Of a DNA stretch of 64,000 bases, positions 1 through 8,702 are shown in pieces. A program made the translations under genes and the position numbers. The notes under the pieces are model-generated. The model was not told where the DNA came from, searched no databases, and saw nothing but the letters and a program-made list of their open reading frames with translations. Location of the stretch: contig AP021856.1 in NCBI GenBank assembly GCA_017347445.1, positions 1,930,613 through 1,994,612 of the forward strand, given 5' to 3'. Every line of letters starts with the position of its first letter. Within the stretch, counting starts at the first letter, position 1. The DNA comes from Candidatus Brocadia pituitae. Its GTDB lineage: Bacteria > Planctomycetota > Brocadiia > Brocadiales > Brocadiaceae.

Positions 1-1791
1 TTTCAGGAAAAAGGATTTTTAGACTTTAAGAACAAACTCCAGGGCAGTTATGATACGTGGGATTACTGCGTCCAATACCGTGAGACAGACTTTAACTTTG
101 TTAGCAGACTGCTTGAGGAAGAAGGAATTTATTACTTTTTCGAACATGAAAACAATAAACATACCCTCATCCTGGCCGATACACCAGAGGAACATAAACC
201 CTGCCCAAAGCAGGAGACTGCCCGGTATCAGATAAGCGCCGGTGGCTGGCTTGAAGAAGATACGATCTCCAGTCTTGAAATAATGCAGGAGATTACAGCA
301 GGAAAATATACCCTGAAAGACTTCAATTTTGAAACGCCCAATACCGATCTGAAGATAGAGGCGCCCAGCCAAAAGGCACTGGGGCCGGGAGAGCGGGAGA
401 TTTATGATTATCCGGGTGGATATGGCAAGAGGAACAGGGGCGATACGTTGGCCAATGTACGCATGCAGGAGGTAGAGGCAGGCGTCACCACCATAACTGG
501 TTCGGGTGAATGCCGTGCATTTACGAGCGGATACAAGTTCGACCTGAAAGATTATTACCGGAAGGATATGAATAACAAGGCATACGTCTTAACCTCCCTG
601 GGTCATTCGGCAAGGCAGGGATATGCCACCGAAGATGCGATATCTGAATTTTCCTATGCCAACAATTTTACCTGCATCCCCTTTGAAATACCCTATCGCT
701 CGTTACGGAGGACGCCAAAGCCCGTTGTCGAAGGAGTTCAGACGGCCATCGTGGTAGGGCCTGCCGGTGAAGAGATTTACACCGATGAACACGGCCGTGT
801 AAAGGTCCAATTTCACTGGGACAGGGAGGGGAAGAAAGATGATAAAAGCTCTTGCTGGATACGGGTCAGCCAGGTTCATGCTGGTAAGGGGTTTGGAGGT
901 ATCGACATTCCCCGCATTGGCGAAGAGGTGATTATCGATTTTCTCGAAGGCGACCCTGATTGTCCTATTATTACGGGCCGGGTTTATAATGGTAACAATA
1001 AACCACCTACCGGACTACCAAGTGCAGGTATGGTCAGCGGTTTGAAATCGAACAGCACTCCTGGGGGCGGCGGTGACAACACAATCATGCTGGATGACAC
1101 CAAGGGGAAGGAGAAAATCACGATCCATGGCCAGTACAACATGGATACTACCGTTGACAATGATCAGTCGAACACCATCGGAAACAACCGCACGACCAGT
1201 GTAGGGGTAAATGATTCAGAATCGGTAGGCGCCGATCAAAGCATTACGGTCGGAGGGAACCGGACAGAAGCAGTTAGCGGAACGGAGACTATTACGATCG
1301 GTGGCCATCGAACGAAAACGGTCGGCGGCGGCGAGACTATCACCGTGCAAGGTGTTGAGACGACCACCATCACTGCCGCGGAGGTGCATTCCGTTGGTGC
1401 AGGACGTATGCATAACGTGGGTGCCGGTGAAGCCATCGAAGTGGGTGGTGCGCAAATGGTGAGTGTTGGAGGTGCGCAGATGGTGAGTGTAGGAGGCATA
1501 CAAAAGGTGAATGTCGGTGCACTGCAGTCCGTAAGTGTGGGAGGATCACACAAACTCAGCGCAGCGGCGATCAGTCAGACCTCCAAGGGACCGTTCAAGA
1601 TCAAGGCGGGAGCCGTCTGCACCATCGAGGCGCCGACCATCATTCTCAAGGCAGGCGGGAGCAAGATCATCATGAACTCTGGCGGAATAACTATTAAAGG
1701 GGCCAAGGTCACCGTCAAGGGTGACGGCAAAGTTACGATCAACGGCGGCGGTGGCATAAAGTTGAAAGGTCCTGCTATCGGGGAGAATTGA
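1..1791 (+). CDS. vgrG: VgrG, T6SS spike protein (5' partial)
   Basis: The reading frame is open from base 1, so the N-terminus lies outside the window; the first ATG at 283 is internal. The visible 596 residues begin in the gp27-like part, with the family signature YCVQYRETDFNFVSRLLEEE, and continue into the gp5/OB-fold region around KVQFHWDREGKKDDKSSCWIRV. A long C-terminal stretch of repeats follows (units like SVGGAQMV and TVGGNRT), typical of the VgrG beta-helical needle. VgrG trimers form the puncturing tip of the T6SS tube and carry effectors. It is followed 3 bp later by the DUF6484 gene and opens an effector module. No extra C-terminal toxin domain is evident. Confidence 0.95.
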   Translation, partial: FQEKGFLDFKNKLQGSYDTWDYCVQYRETDFNFVSRLLEEEGIYYFFEHENNKHTLILADTPEEHKPCPKQETARYQISAGGWLEEDTISSLEIMQEITAGKYTLKDFNFETPNTDLKIEAPSQKALGPGEREIYDYPGGYGKRNRGDTLANVRMQEVEAGVTTITGSGECRAFTSGYKFDLKDYYRKDMNNKAYVLTSLGHSARQGYATEDAISEFSYANNFTCIPFEIPYRSLRRTPKPVVEGVQTAIVVGPAGEEIYTDEHGRVKVQFHWDREGKKDDKSSCWIRVSQVHAGKGFGGIDIPRIGEEVIIDFLEGDPDCPIITGRVYNGNNKPPTGLPSAGMVSGLKSNSTPGGGGDNTIMLDDTKGKEKITIHGQYNMDTTVDNDQSNTIGNNRTTSVGVNDSESVGADQSITVGGNRTEAVSGTETITIGGHRTKTVGGGETITVQGVETTTITAAEVHSVGAGRMHNVGAGEAIEVGGAQMVSVGGAQMVSVGGIQKVNVGALQSVSVGGSHKLSAAAISQTSKGPFKIKAGAVCTIEAPTIILKAGGSKIIMNSGGITIKGAKVTVKGDGKVTINGGGGIKLKGPAIGEN

Positions 1792-1794
1792 ACT

Positions 1795-2262
1795 ATGGGA
1801 AACATAAATTACAAGGATTTGGACATGACACTTACTGAAATGGAAGGGTTGGTCAACCTGGCCAGGGAGGGCGTGGCAATCGCCACTTTTGGAGGTTTCA
1901 GCAACGCAGGTCGATTTTTAGTGATCCTGAAAGACGACCCGCAACCTGTTATCGCGCTTTCCACTGTGGGGCTTGGAAGCGAGGATGCGGGTGCTCGAAT
2001 CGTAGTGGCCTTTGAAAACGGTGATGCGCGACGCCCCATTATCATAGGCCGCCTCAAGGAACAGTCCCAGCAGAGCACACCAACCTTTAAAGTCGACGGC
2101 GAACGCCTTGTACTGCGGGCCGAGAGAGAGATCGAATTGCGATGCGGCGAAGCCAGCATCATTCTGACAAAAGCAGGCAAAATTCTCATTCGCGGAAACT
2201 ATGTGCTCAGCCGATCGCGCGGGGCGAACAAAATCAAGGGCGCTTTCGTCGATATCAATTAG
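1795..2262 (+). CDS. DUF6484 domain-containing T6SS-associated protein
   Basis: A 155-residue protein starting 3 bp after the vgrG stop. The N-terminal half (ATFGGFSNAGRFLVILKD, then ARRPIIIGRL) resembles the DUF6484 family found next to vgrG genes; the C-terminal part (LRAEREIELRCGEASIIL, then GKILIRGNYV) looks like the short beta repeats at VgrG tips. I infer a small spike accessory protein or adaptor that helps load a cargo onto VgrG. No enzymatic motif is visible. The family call rests on remembered sequence patterns and position, not on a search. Confidence 0.75.
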   Translation: MGNINYKDLDMTLTEMEGLVNLAREGVAIATFGGFSNAGRFLVILKDDPQPVIALSTVGLGSEDAGARIVVAFENGDARRPIIIGRLKEQSQQSTPTFKVDGERLVLRAEREIELRCGEASIILTKAGKILIRGNYVLSRSRGANKIKGAFVDIN

Positions 2263-2275
2263 GGACAATCAAACC

Positions 2276-3334
2276 ATGTGGCAGCTTGACAACCGTACAC
2301 CTTTTTCCGCTGAACGGACATGGACAAGGGACCGCAACGGTGCCGAGATATGGCTCGTTGCGGTTAAATGCACATTTGACATTAAACCGAACGGGGTTAC
2401 TGAAATCGCTGAAAACCAGCCTCCGGTAGTGATGGCACCTGAGCATATTAATCCTGCGGAGCCTGCAAAGTCCAGCCTCAGATACGACATGGACCTTGTG
2501 CGCACGAAAACGACTACCGACGTCATTGTGCTTGGGCATGCGTATGCGCCGCATGGTAGGCCGGCATCAGAGATCGACATCGGGGTCCGGGTAGGACCTG
2601 TGCAGAAGCGTTTACGTGTGACCGGTGACCGCATGTGGATCGGCCGCACGATGACAAGTCCTCATCCCTTTATCAAAATGCCTCTTGTTTATGAACGTGG
2701 ATACGGTGGCTTTGACGCGGAAAGCATGAACACGCAGCGCCCGCAATGGGACGTGCGCAATCCGGTCGGGACAGGGTTTGCCCTCTCCGCATCGCGGATC
2801 GACGGCCTTAGACTTCCCAATATCGAGTATCCTGACAAACTGATCACGAAATGGAAAGACCGCCCCGCGCCTGCCGGGCTGGGTCCCCTCTGTGCGCATT
2901 GGCAGCCGCGGGCAAGCTTTACCGGGACCTATGATGACAAATGGCAGCAGGAACGGTTTCCTCTGCTCCCGCTCGACTTCGACGACCGCTATTACCAATG
3001 CGCTCCACCTGATCAGCAGGCACCGCAGTTTCTTAAGGGCGGCGAACCGGCAATCTTGATAAATCTTATCCCCGAGGGTGAATTGAGCTTCGAGTTACCA
3101 CGGGTGTTCCTCGGCTTCGAAACGTTTTTCTACACCGGCGAACGCCAATTGCACGACCGTCCCAAACTGCACACTGTTATCATAGAGCCGGATTTCCCGC
3201 GGGTTTCGCTGGTCTGGCACACAGCCCTGCCCTGCCACCCGAAGGTATACAAGCTCAACAAGACCCGGATCATTCAGAAACAGGACCTCAGGGCGGACCG
3301 CGAGCAACCGGCATTTGCTGGAAGGGGGTACTGA
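2276..3334 (+). CDS. DUF2169 domain-containing protein, T6SS effector-loading module
   Basis: A 352-residue protein. The start at 2276 is chosen because MWQLDNRTPFSAERTW is the usual DUF2169 N-terminus, although the frame stays open further upstream. The body carries family features such as VVAVKCTFDI-like and DVIVLGHAYAP strands and a YERGYGG motif near the middle. DUF2169 proteins are encoded in T6SS effector operons beside VgrG and PAAR-like DUF4150 genes and are thought to act as adaptors or chaperones for the effector (family knowledge). No signal peptide or membrane segment is seen. It lies 13 bp after the DUF6484 gene and 2 bp before the ketosynthase-fold gene, so the genes are probably co-transcribed. 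Confidence 0.85.
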   Translation: MWQLDNRTPFSAERTWTRDRNGAEIWLVAVKCTFDIKPNGVTEIAENQPPVVMAPEHINPAEPAKSSLRYDMDLVRTKTTTDVIVLGHAYAPHGRPASEIDIGVRVGPVQKRLRVTGDRMWIGRTMTSPHPFIKMPLVYERGYGGFDAESMNTQRPQWDVRNPVGTGFALSASRIDGLRLPNIEYPDKLITKWKDRPAPAGLGPLCAHWQPRASFTGTYDDKWQQERFPLLPLDFDDRYYQCAPPDQQAPQFLKGGEPAILINLIPEGELSFELPRVFLGFETFFYTGERQLHDRPKLHTVIIEPDFPRVSLVWHTALPCHPKVYKLNKTRIIQKQDLRADREQPAFAGRGY

Positions 3335-3336
3335 CC

Positions 3337-4404
3337 GTGACAATGCCTCGCATGCAGATCATCGGCCTCGGGGCATCTACGCCTGTCGGTCGGAACATCT
3401 GGGCAAGCGCAGCAGCAGCGCGGGCGGGTATTTGTGGATTTTCAGAGCACCCTTTTATGATCGATACGGCAGGCGAGCCCATGCGCATTGCACGCGCTCC
3501 GTGGATGGATGTTGGAATAGATGGAATAGAGCGCTACTGCGAATTGCTTTTTCCTGCCATTGACGAAGCTCTCGCGCCAATACAAGGCCAACTGAAGCGG
3601 GTGCCATTCAAAATCGGTATTGCCATAGGGCTTCCACCCTCGCGTCCTGGCCAGCATCCGGACCTTGCCGGAGGCATCCTGAGTGCGGTTGAGCAGAAAT
3701 ATGCCGCTGTCTTTACCCAGGCAAGGAGTTTTGATGCAGGGCATGCGGCAGGACACCTGGCCTTAGATATAGCGGTCAAGAGCTGCGCAGTTCAGTCGAC
3801 CGACGCGTGCATAGTGGCTGGTGTGGATTCCTATCTAACTCCAGAAACACTTGAATGGATCGAGGCCTGCGACCAGCTCCACGGCGGCGGGCCGCTCAAC
3901 AATGCGTGGGGCTTTATTCCGGGGGAAGCGGCAGGAGCATTACTTATCGCTACCGAGGCGTTCGTCCGCCGAAAGGGCGTGGAAGCTTACGGTGACATAG
4001 TGAGCATAGGCATTGGTCGTGAGACCAAGCTCATCAAGACCGACACAGTGTGTATAGGCGAAGGTCTGACACAGGCATTTCGCTCGTCCCTCCAGGCGCT
4101 GTCGCTGGGCGAGCAGATTCATAACGTGTTTTGCGACCTCAATGGCGAGACCTACCGCGCTGATGAGTACGGTTTTACCGCGTTGCGTACAAAGGAGCGC
4201 TTTCGGGCGGCCACTGATTTCATCGCGCCGGCCGACTGCTGGGGCGACATTGGCGCAGCAGGCGTGCCCCTTCACATTGCACTCGCGGTGATCAGCCACC
4301 GCAAGCATTATAGCAAAGGGCCCCTGTCCATGGTCTGGGCAAGCTCTGAGTCAGGCGAACGCGGCGCGGCAGTGATCCGGGCGTTGGAAGGCAGGGGGAA
4401 TTAG
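3337..4404 (+). CDS. Thiolase-fold (beta-ketoacyl synthase-like) protein lacking the catalytic triad
   Basis: A 355-residue protein with a GTG start and a GGAAGGGGG ribosome site just upstream. The fold is recognisable from the N-terminal GLGASTPVGRN, the nucleophile-elbow-like GHAAGHLALDIA, CIVAGVDSYL, and GDIGAAGVPLHIAL near the C-terminus. In active ketosynthases these places hold a Cys-His-His triad. Here the aligned positions are His136, Asn269 and Asp304, so condensing activity is not expected. Such proteins occur in T6SS operons between DUF2169 and DUF4150 genes (family knowledge). I infer a structural or effector-maturation role rather than lipid synthesis. It starts 2 bp after the DUF2169 stop and ends 2 bp before the PAAR effector. 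Confidence 0.8.
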   Translation: MTMPRMQIIGLGASTPVGRNIWASAAAARAGICGFSEHPFMIDTAGEPMRIARAPWMDVGIDGIERYCELLFPAIDEALAPIQGQLKRVPFKIGIAIGLPPSRPGQHPDLAGGILSAVEQKYAAVFTQARSFDAGHAAGHLALDIAVKSCAVQSTDACIVAGVDSYLTPETLEWIEACDQLHGGGPLNNAWGFIPGEAAGALLIATEAFVRRKGVEAYGDIVSIGIGRETKLIKTDTVCIGEGLTQAFRSSLQALSLGEQIHNVFCDLNGETYRADEYGFTALRTKERFRAATDFIAPADCWGDIGAAGVPLHIALAVISHRKHYSKGPLSMVWASSESGERGAAVIRALEGRGN

Positions 4405-4406
4405 GC

Positions 4407-5408
4407 ATGCCCGTCACTATCAAAGTTACCGGAACAAACCTCTCTTTGGTTCATAAGATGAGCAACGGCATCTCGACCGCAACTATCCCTGATGTCTGCA
4501 AGACCCCCAGCCCGGGAGGTCCAGTTCCAATACCTTATCCGAATATTGCGCAGTCAATAACCCTGTCCGATGGGACCTCGACAGTCAAAGGTGATAAGAT
4601 GATGGCTGCAGTCAAAGGCTCGAAGTTCTCACTATCAAACGGCGATAATGCCGGAACAATCGGTGGTGTTAAGTCAAACGTTTTTATGAAGGAAGCGACT
4701 TGGATACTGTATGCTTTCGATGTAAAGCTGGATGGGAAAAATGCCTGCCGTTTTACCGACAAGATGTTTCATAACTCGGAGAACGCGGCGAATCTGGCCG
4801 GAGAACTGCAACAGATATTAATGGACGCCGGGCTTTCCGAGGATGAGGCCAATGCCGTCTGCGATGCGCTCTGTGAAACGCAGGCAAAGTATGATCGCGG
4901 CGAACTGCAGGGTTCAGGCAGTTGCTCACGTGATTTCGAAAGCCGCATTAACCAACTAAGACAAAATGGGCGACTGGGCCGAGGCGTCAGCGCCGAACAA
5001 CCCTTTTTCATGCCGAGGGGGAACGGCACTCCTGTCCCCATAGACCCGAGCGTCCCCGGTAATGTGCTGAGCAAACTGGTCGACGTCTTGGCGATGGATG
5101 GCATATTTCCCAAAGTAACTCTCGGTGCCGGCGGCACTCCCACAAGAGGCTTTATCCGGCATGTATGCTCCTTTTTCAAGGACAACCCCGCGCAGCGTAC
5201 CGTACGCTTTCCGGATTTGATCGTAGAGCGCGCAGGCGGGCGACAGGTCTTTGATGCCAAGTTCAACTATGAGAGCCGCCTGGGAAGAGGTGTGCGCGAC
5301 AAATTCACCGACGATCAGTTGGACGCATATCGCCGCATTTCAAAGCCTCCCGGGCAGGACCCGACCGCTCTTACTCCGGAGGGTTGTGGATGTCCGGGTT
5401 ATTCATGA
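4407..5408 (+). CDS. DUF4150 PAAR-like effector with C-terminal PD-(D/E)XK-like nuclease
   Basis: A 333-residue two-part protein. Residues 1-110 form a PAAR-like DUF4150 domain (VHKMSNGISTATIPDVCKTP, GGPVPIPYPNIA, GGVKSNVFMKEATW), which caps the VgrG tip. After a linker, the C-terminal ~90 residues contain FPDLIVE (Asp270), VFDAKFNY (Asp283 and Lys285) and DDQLDAY (Gln304). This D-(D/E)xK-Q order matches PD-(D/E)XK and VRR-NUC-type nucleases. I infer an antibacterial DNase delivered by the T6SS. The next gene is a DUF3396-type immunity candidate, which supports the toxin call. The C-terminus ends in a Cys-rich GCGCPGYS tail. Confidence 0.8.
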   Translation: MPVTIKVTGTNLSLVHKMSNGISTATIPDVCKTPSPGGPVPIPYPNIAQSITLSDGTSTVKGDKMMAAVKGSKFSLSNGDNAGTIGGVKSNVFMKEATWILYAFDVKLDGKNACRFTDKMFHNSENAANLAGELQQILMDAGLSEDEANAVCDALCETQAKYDRGELQGSGSCSRDFESRINQLRQNGRLGRGVSAEQPFFMPRGNGTPVPIDPSVPGNVLSKLVDVLAMDGIFPKVTLGAGGTPTRGFIRHVCSFFKDNPAQRTVRFPDLIVERAGGRQVFDAKFNYESRLGRGVRDKFTDDQLDAYRRISKPPGQDPTALTPEGCGCPGYS

Positions 5409-5421
5409 GGAGACATAAGAC

Positions 5422-6318
5422 ATGCATGGACTTAAGGATATAGTTATTTTTGAACGCAATCAGGAAACGTTGGCAACGTTAACCCTCAGCGCTACGCTGT
5501 TCTTCGACACGTTGACGGCAAGCAAAACGCTTGGAGACATGCTGTCGCAAGCGCTGGATATGGTCGCTCCCCACGCGACCTGGCACCGCTCAGGCGACAT
5601 GAGCCGCAATGAGGCAATGGAACAAGGCCTTGCTGTCCGGTACATCCAGCTTGTCAAAAGCTCCTTGTCCTCAAATACCGACTGTTTCTTGATGCTTGAT
5701 TCCGGCAGCACATTAGACGGCGTAGGCTCATGGTCCCTCAAGTACTCAAATGCGCCAAGCTATGAGAGAGATGTTCTGGGTTATCTTCAAGTCCATGTGC
5801 CTTATGACGAGACCTGCTCTCAATGTGAGTCTTTGTTCCGTGACATGGCAGCGTGGGTAAGCGAGGTGAACTTCTTGCATGGTTACGCAGGCCTTTCTCT
5901 GAACTTTGATCATGGCGATATAGACAAAGCACGCAATACAGCAATGCGCGCATATTGCGAGCGTTATCTCGGCGTAAATCTCAGCGACCTTGTCACTGAA
6001 AGACGTGCGTTGGTTGACAGCATCAAGGGCGCTCAGTGGTTGACGTTCATCGGCAATGCGTTGCTCAAACAACACGAAGAAGAAGCGCTTCTTTTACACC
6101 CCGTAGAGGGTTCGACCGCCACGCCCCAGGGAATACTTATCCGGGCATGTGAAAGGCCTTTACTGGGCGATAGATATAAGCAGCAGGACGTTACACCCTA
6201 CATAAATGTAAATACCCTGCTTACGCCCTGGCTTGTAGACAATTTGTTTCCCATGCCGGGCTTCCCTGACGAAGAGGCCACGCGCATGTGGCTGCACAGG
6301 CTTCGCCCTGCGACTTGA
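5422..6318 (+). CDS. DUF3396 / TsiV3-like immunity protein
   Basis: A 298-residue soluble protein beginning 13 bp after the nuclease effector, with AGGAG at 5407-5411. No signal peptide or membrane span is seen, which fits a cytoplasmic immunity protein against a nuclease. Family-like features are the N-terminal beta strand LATLTLSATLFFD, the mid-protein WSLKYSN segment, the HGYAGLSLNFDHGD block, and the late VEGSTATPQGILIRACERPLLGDR block with the C-terminal TPWLVDNLFPMPGF. DUF3396 proteins are recurrent immunity partners of T6SS effectors. Neutralisation of the upstream nuclease is inferred from position. Confidence 0.8.
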   Translation: MHGLKDIVIFERNQETLATLTLSATLFFDTLTASKTLGDMLSQALDMVAPHATWHRSGDMSRNEAMEQGLAVRYIQLVKSSLSSNTDCFLMLDSGSTLDGVGSWSLKYSNAPSYERDVLGYLQVHVPYDETCSQCESLFRDMAAWVSEVNFLHGYAGLSLNFDHGDIDKARNTAMRAYCERYLGVNLSDLVTERRALVDSIKGAQWLTFIGNALLKQHEEEALLLHPVEGSTATPQGILIRACERPLLGDRYKQQDVTPYINVNTLLTPWLVDNLFPMPGFPDEEATRMWLHRLRPAT

Positions 6319-6332
6319 TGAGGAGATACGAT

Positions 6333-7613
6333 ATGAATAACGGACCCGGCTATACTTTGCAAGAAAATGGAAAACCGCTTAGCGTATTGGTAGAAGAGCA
6401 CGCAGAGGAAGCCTCCTTCCTCTGGCTCCAGCGGGCCTTTGCCGTAAGCGCGCTCAATTATTCCCCGAAGCAATTCGCCGATCTCGACGAACGGCTTGCG
6501 GCCCACATCGACGGTTTACGCGTTGCCGGAGATGAGGGCTGGAAGCTCGTGGAGGCAGCACTCGATAACGAGGGGCCTGAAGACTTTTTTATCGCAGGCG
6601 TGCTGGCCATTGAGGCGCAGGACGACAAGTTCGACGCGTTGATCGCACGCGCGAAGGAGCTGCCTGAGGTGACCCCCGGTCTGATGTCGGCATTGGGTTG
6701 GGCTTCGTGGAAATTTGTCGAAGGACGGGCAAAGTCCCTGCTTGACAACGCGTCTCCGTTGAAACAGAAACTTGGCATCGCAGCATACGCCATGCATCGT
6801 CAAGACCCCGGGCCGGCGCTTGAGCGCTGTCTTGCATCGAATGTGGACAGCGCGCGCATCCGCGCGCTTCGCGCAGCAGGAGAGCTGGGCCGCAAGGACG
6901 TCATGCCTCAGCTCAAGGCTGCGCTGACTGAGGCAAAACCTGAAGTCCGCTTCTGGGCAGCGTGGTCAGGCATGCTGCTTGGTGATCGTGGGGTCTCCCT
7001 GGATGCGCTTACGGGCTTTGCGCTCAAGACAGGGTCTCGCCAACTGCAGGCCATGCAGCTTGTGTTAATGGCAATGGACGTGAAAGCCGGACATCAGCTC
7101 ATCGATCAGATTGCGAATATGCCCGACGCCATACGCCTCAAGATCATTGGCTCCGGTTTCATCGGCGACCCTGACAATGTGCCCTGGCTCATTGAACAGA
7201 TGGCGCAACCATCGCTGGCGCGTGTTGCCGCAGAGGCGTTCGTGAATATCACCGGCGCGGACTTCAATCTCGACCAATTAGAGGCCATGCCGCCAGAGGG
7301 ATTTGAGGAAGGTCCGAGCGAAGACCCAGATGATGAAAACGTCGAGCTGCCCGAGGACGTTGCATTACCCTGGCCAGACCATGAAAAGTTACGACAGTGG
7401 TGGACCGCGAATCAAAACCGATTTCAGGCAGGGAAACGCTATTTTATCGGCAAGCCCATCACCCGTGAACACTGTATCCATGTGCTTAAAGAGGGTTTCC
7501 AACGCCAGCGTGTCCTGGCCTCACTCCATCTCTCGCTCCTGCAGTCCGGCACGCCGCTCTTTCCAACCAGTGCCCCTGCGTGGCGGCAACAGCGCATACT
7601 GGAAACTCTATAA
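6333..7613 (+). CDS. TIGR02270 family HEAT-repeat protein (copy 1, intact)
   Basis: The start at 6333 is chosen for the AGGAG at 6320-6324; the protein is 426 residues. It is mostly alpha-helical HEAT-like repeats (RIRALRAAGELGRKDVMPQLKAAL is a clear unit). An N-terminal VEEHAEEASFLW and a central LDERLAAHIDGLRVAGDEGW block are shared with the two other copies in this window. The C-terminal third has an acidic stretch followed by LRQWWTANQNRFQAGKRYF and GKPITREHCIHVLKEG. TIGR02270 proteins sit in T6SS effector operons and their function is unknown. This is the only one of the three copies that looks fully normal at both ends. Confidence 0.85.
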   Translation: MNNGPGYTLQENGKPLSVLVEEHAEEASFLWLQRAFAVSALNYSPKQFADLDERLAAHIDGLRVAGDEGWKLVEAALDNEGPEDFFIAGVLAIEAQDDKFDALIARAKELPEVTPGLMSALGWASWKFVEGRAKSLLDNASPLKQKLGIAAYAMHRQDPGPALERCLASNVDSARIRALRAAGELGRKDVMPQLKAALTEAKPEVRFWAAWSGMLLGDRGVSLDALTGFALKTGSRQLQAMQLVLMAMDVKAGHQLIDQIANMPDAIRLKIIGSGFIGDPDNVPWLIEQMAQPSLARVAAEAFVNITGADFNLDQLEAMPPEGFEEGPSEDPDDENVELPEDVALPWPDHEKLRQWWTANQNRFQAGKRYFIGKPITREHCIHVLKEGFQRQRVLASLHLSLLQSGTPLFPTSAPAWRQQRILETL

Positions 7614-7751
7614 CTTATTTACGGAGAATCTCTGGGTTCTGGTCTTTACAGGCTGTCCGAGAATTATTTTAAGGATGAAAGCCATACTATATGCTGATTA
7701 ATTATCATACTTTAAACAATCTTTAGAGATAATCTTTTTGAGGTGCTTGAT

Positions 7752-8396
7752 ATGGGTGGAAGAATTCCTGGCCCGCTGGGAATAGACCCGATAGTAGCGG
7801 GTGACTTTGAAGAGAGAACCGGCCTTTTAAACCCAATTGGCATTAATATTCCTGGCCCATTGGGGGCTTCACCGTTGTCGGTAAACCGCTTGATCGCACA
7901 TGTGGTTAAGGATTGGGTTCCTCCCAGTCCAAAAACTACTCCGCCTATTGTCGTAAAAGGGAAAACCCTTGTTGATGTGGGGGCGGTGTTAGACGCTTTG
8001 CAGGAATGGGGGCAGGGTGGCGGGATGCTCCGGGCGGACCCTATCCCGCCGGGTACAAGTACCAACCTCACGGTCAGACTTCATGCGAACTTGGTGTTGC
8101 GATTGCCCACCTGGTCCGGCTATGCTGCAGCTTCGGCTCCGGCCAAGGCAGAGTGGGATCGCATGTTGGACAATCTGAGAATCCACGAAGAACGGCATGT
8201 CGCCATCGCTGTTGAAGAAGCCGATAATCTGGCTGCCGATTTGGTTGGCCGGGATATCAGCGATATCGCCAACATGGTTACTGCGGCCAATCAAACCATG
8301 CAAAGTCGCCAGGACGAATTAGACGCTGACACCCAAAATGGTGCGAAGTCTGGAGTACCTTACGGCAATGTCTCCCTTAACACTTCAATTAGCTGA
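7752..8396 (+). CDS. DUF922-like putative zinc metallopeptidase with HExxH
   Basis: A 214-residue protein starting at the ATG with GAGG at 7739-7742; a GTG at 7743 is also in frame. It opens with two near-identical IPGPLG segments (GRIPGPLGIDP and INIPGPLGASP). The middle resembles the DUF922 family, with an extended strand region (TNLTVRLHANLVLRLPTW) followed by a helix carrying HEERH at residues 145-149, a zincin HExxH motif, and a downstream Gln/Asp-rich helix. DUF922 proteins are predicted zinc-dependent proteases. It is the last gene of the T6SS module and could be a second effector, but no immunity gene follows, so this is inference. No signal peptide is visible. Confidence 0.65.
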   Translation: MGGRIPGPLGIDPIVAGDFEERTGLLNPIGINIPGPLGASPLSVNRLIAHVVKDWVPPSPKTTPPIVVKGKTLVDVGAVLDALQEWGQGGGMLRADPIPPGTSTNLTVRLHANLVLRLPTWSGYAAASAPAKAEWDRMLDNLRIHEERHVAIAVEEADNLAADLVGRDISDIANMVTAANQTMQSRQDELDADTQNGAKSGVPYGNVSLNTSIS

Positions 8397-8480
8397 TAGA
8401 TAAAAGAAAGGGATTAAATCTTTATCGTTGACGAATATACCTCATGCCCTGCTTGGATAACGAGCAAAAGGAAATCTTCT
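8397..8480 (+). repeat. Dispersed repeat unit (AATCTTTATCGTTGA family)
   Basis: From about 8414 the sequence AAATCTTTATCGTTGACGAA continues into AATATACCTCATG and GGATAACGAGCAAAAGGAAATCTTC. It is a diverged version of the right part of the repeats at 11405-11475 and 13391-13460. Shorter versions precede both gcvH copies at 12432 and 14201. It marks the left border of the accessory island. Confidence 0.6.
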
Positions 8481-8702
8481 AGAAGCTCAGGGATTTAGAC
8501 ACAAAGGATTGAATGTAAAAATATTGAGAAGCAATAATGATAATGGAAGATATTTTCGGCGCGTTTTGCTGTTGGGAATTTATGGACCTTTCAGCAATTC
8601 TTTAAAAATTCAGTGGGATTCATAACTTTAACTGGTGAAATATCTTTAAATCGTTGGTATATCTAAGGTCAATGAGAAATATATTGGTATCGATAAAAAT
8701 TA
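8481..8702 (-). pseudogene. Degraded PIN-domain toxin
   Basis: Read on the minus strand immediately after the Phd-type antitoxin stop, one frame gives IFIDTNIFLIDLRYTNDLKI, a typical first strand and helix of PIN-domain ribonucleases with the catalytic Asp in FIDTN. The codon overlapping the antitoxin stop, where an ATG would be expected (TAATG coupling), is ATT. The frame hits a stop after about 26 residues. Later pieces such as NPTEFLK and VHKFPTAKRAENIF appear in another frame with stops and shifts. I read this as the dead toxin of a Phd-PIN pair. The first strand is convincing; the extent downstream is approximate. Confidence 0.55.

Noticed and set aside
1216-1553. Long minus-strand frames opposite the VgrG repeats
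   Set aside because: They mirror the repetitive codons of vgrG and have low-complexity His/Thr or Pro-rich sequence with no ribosome sites.
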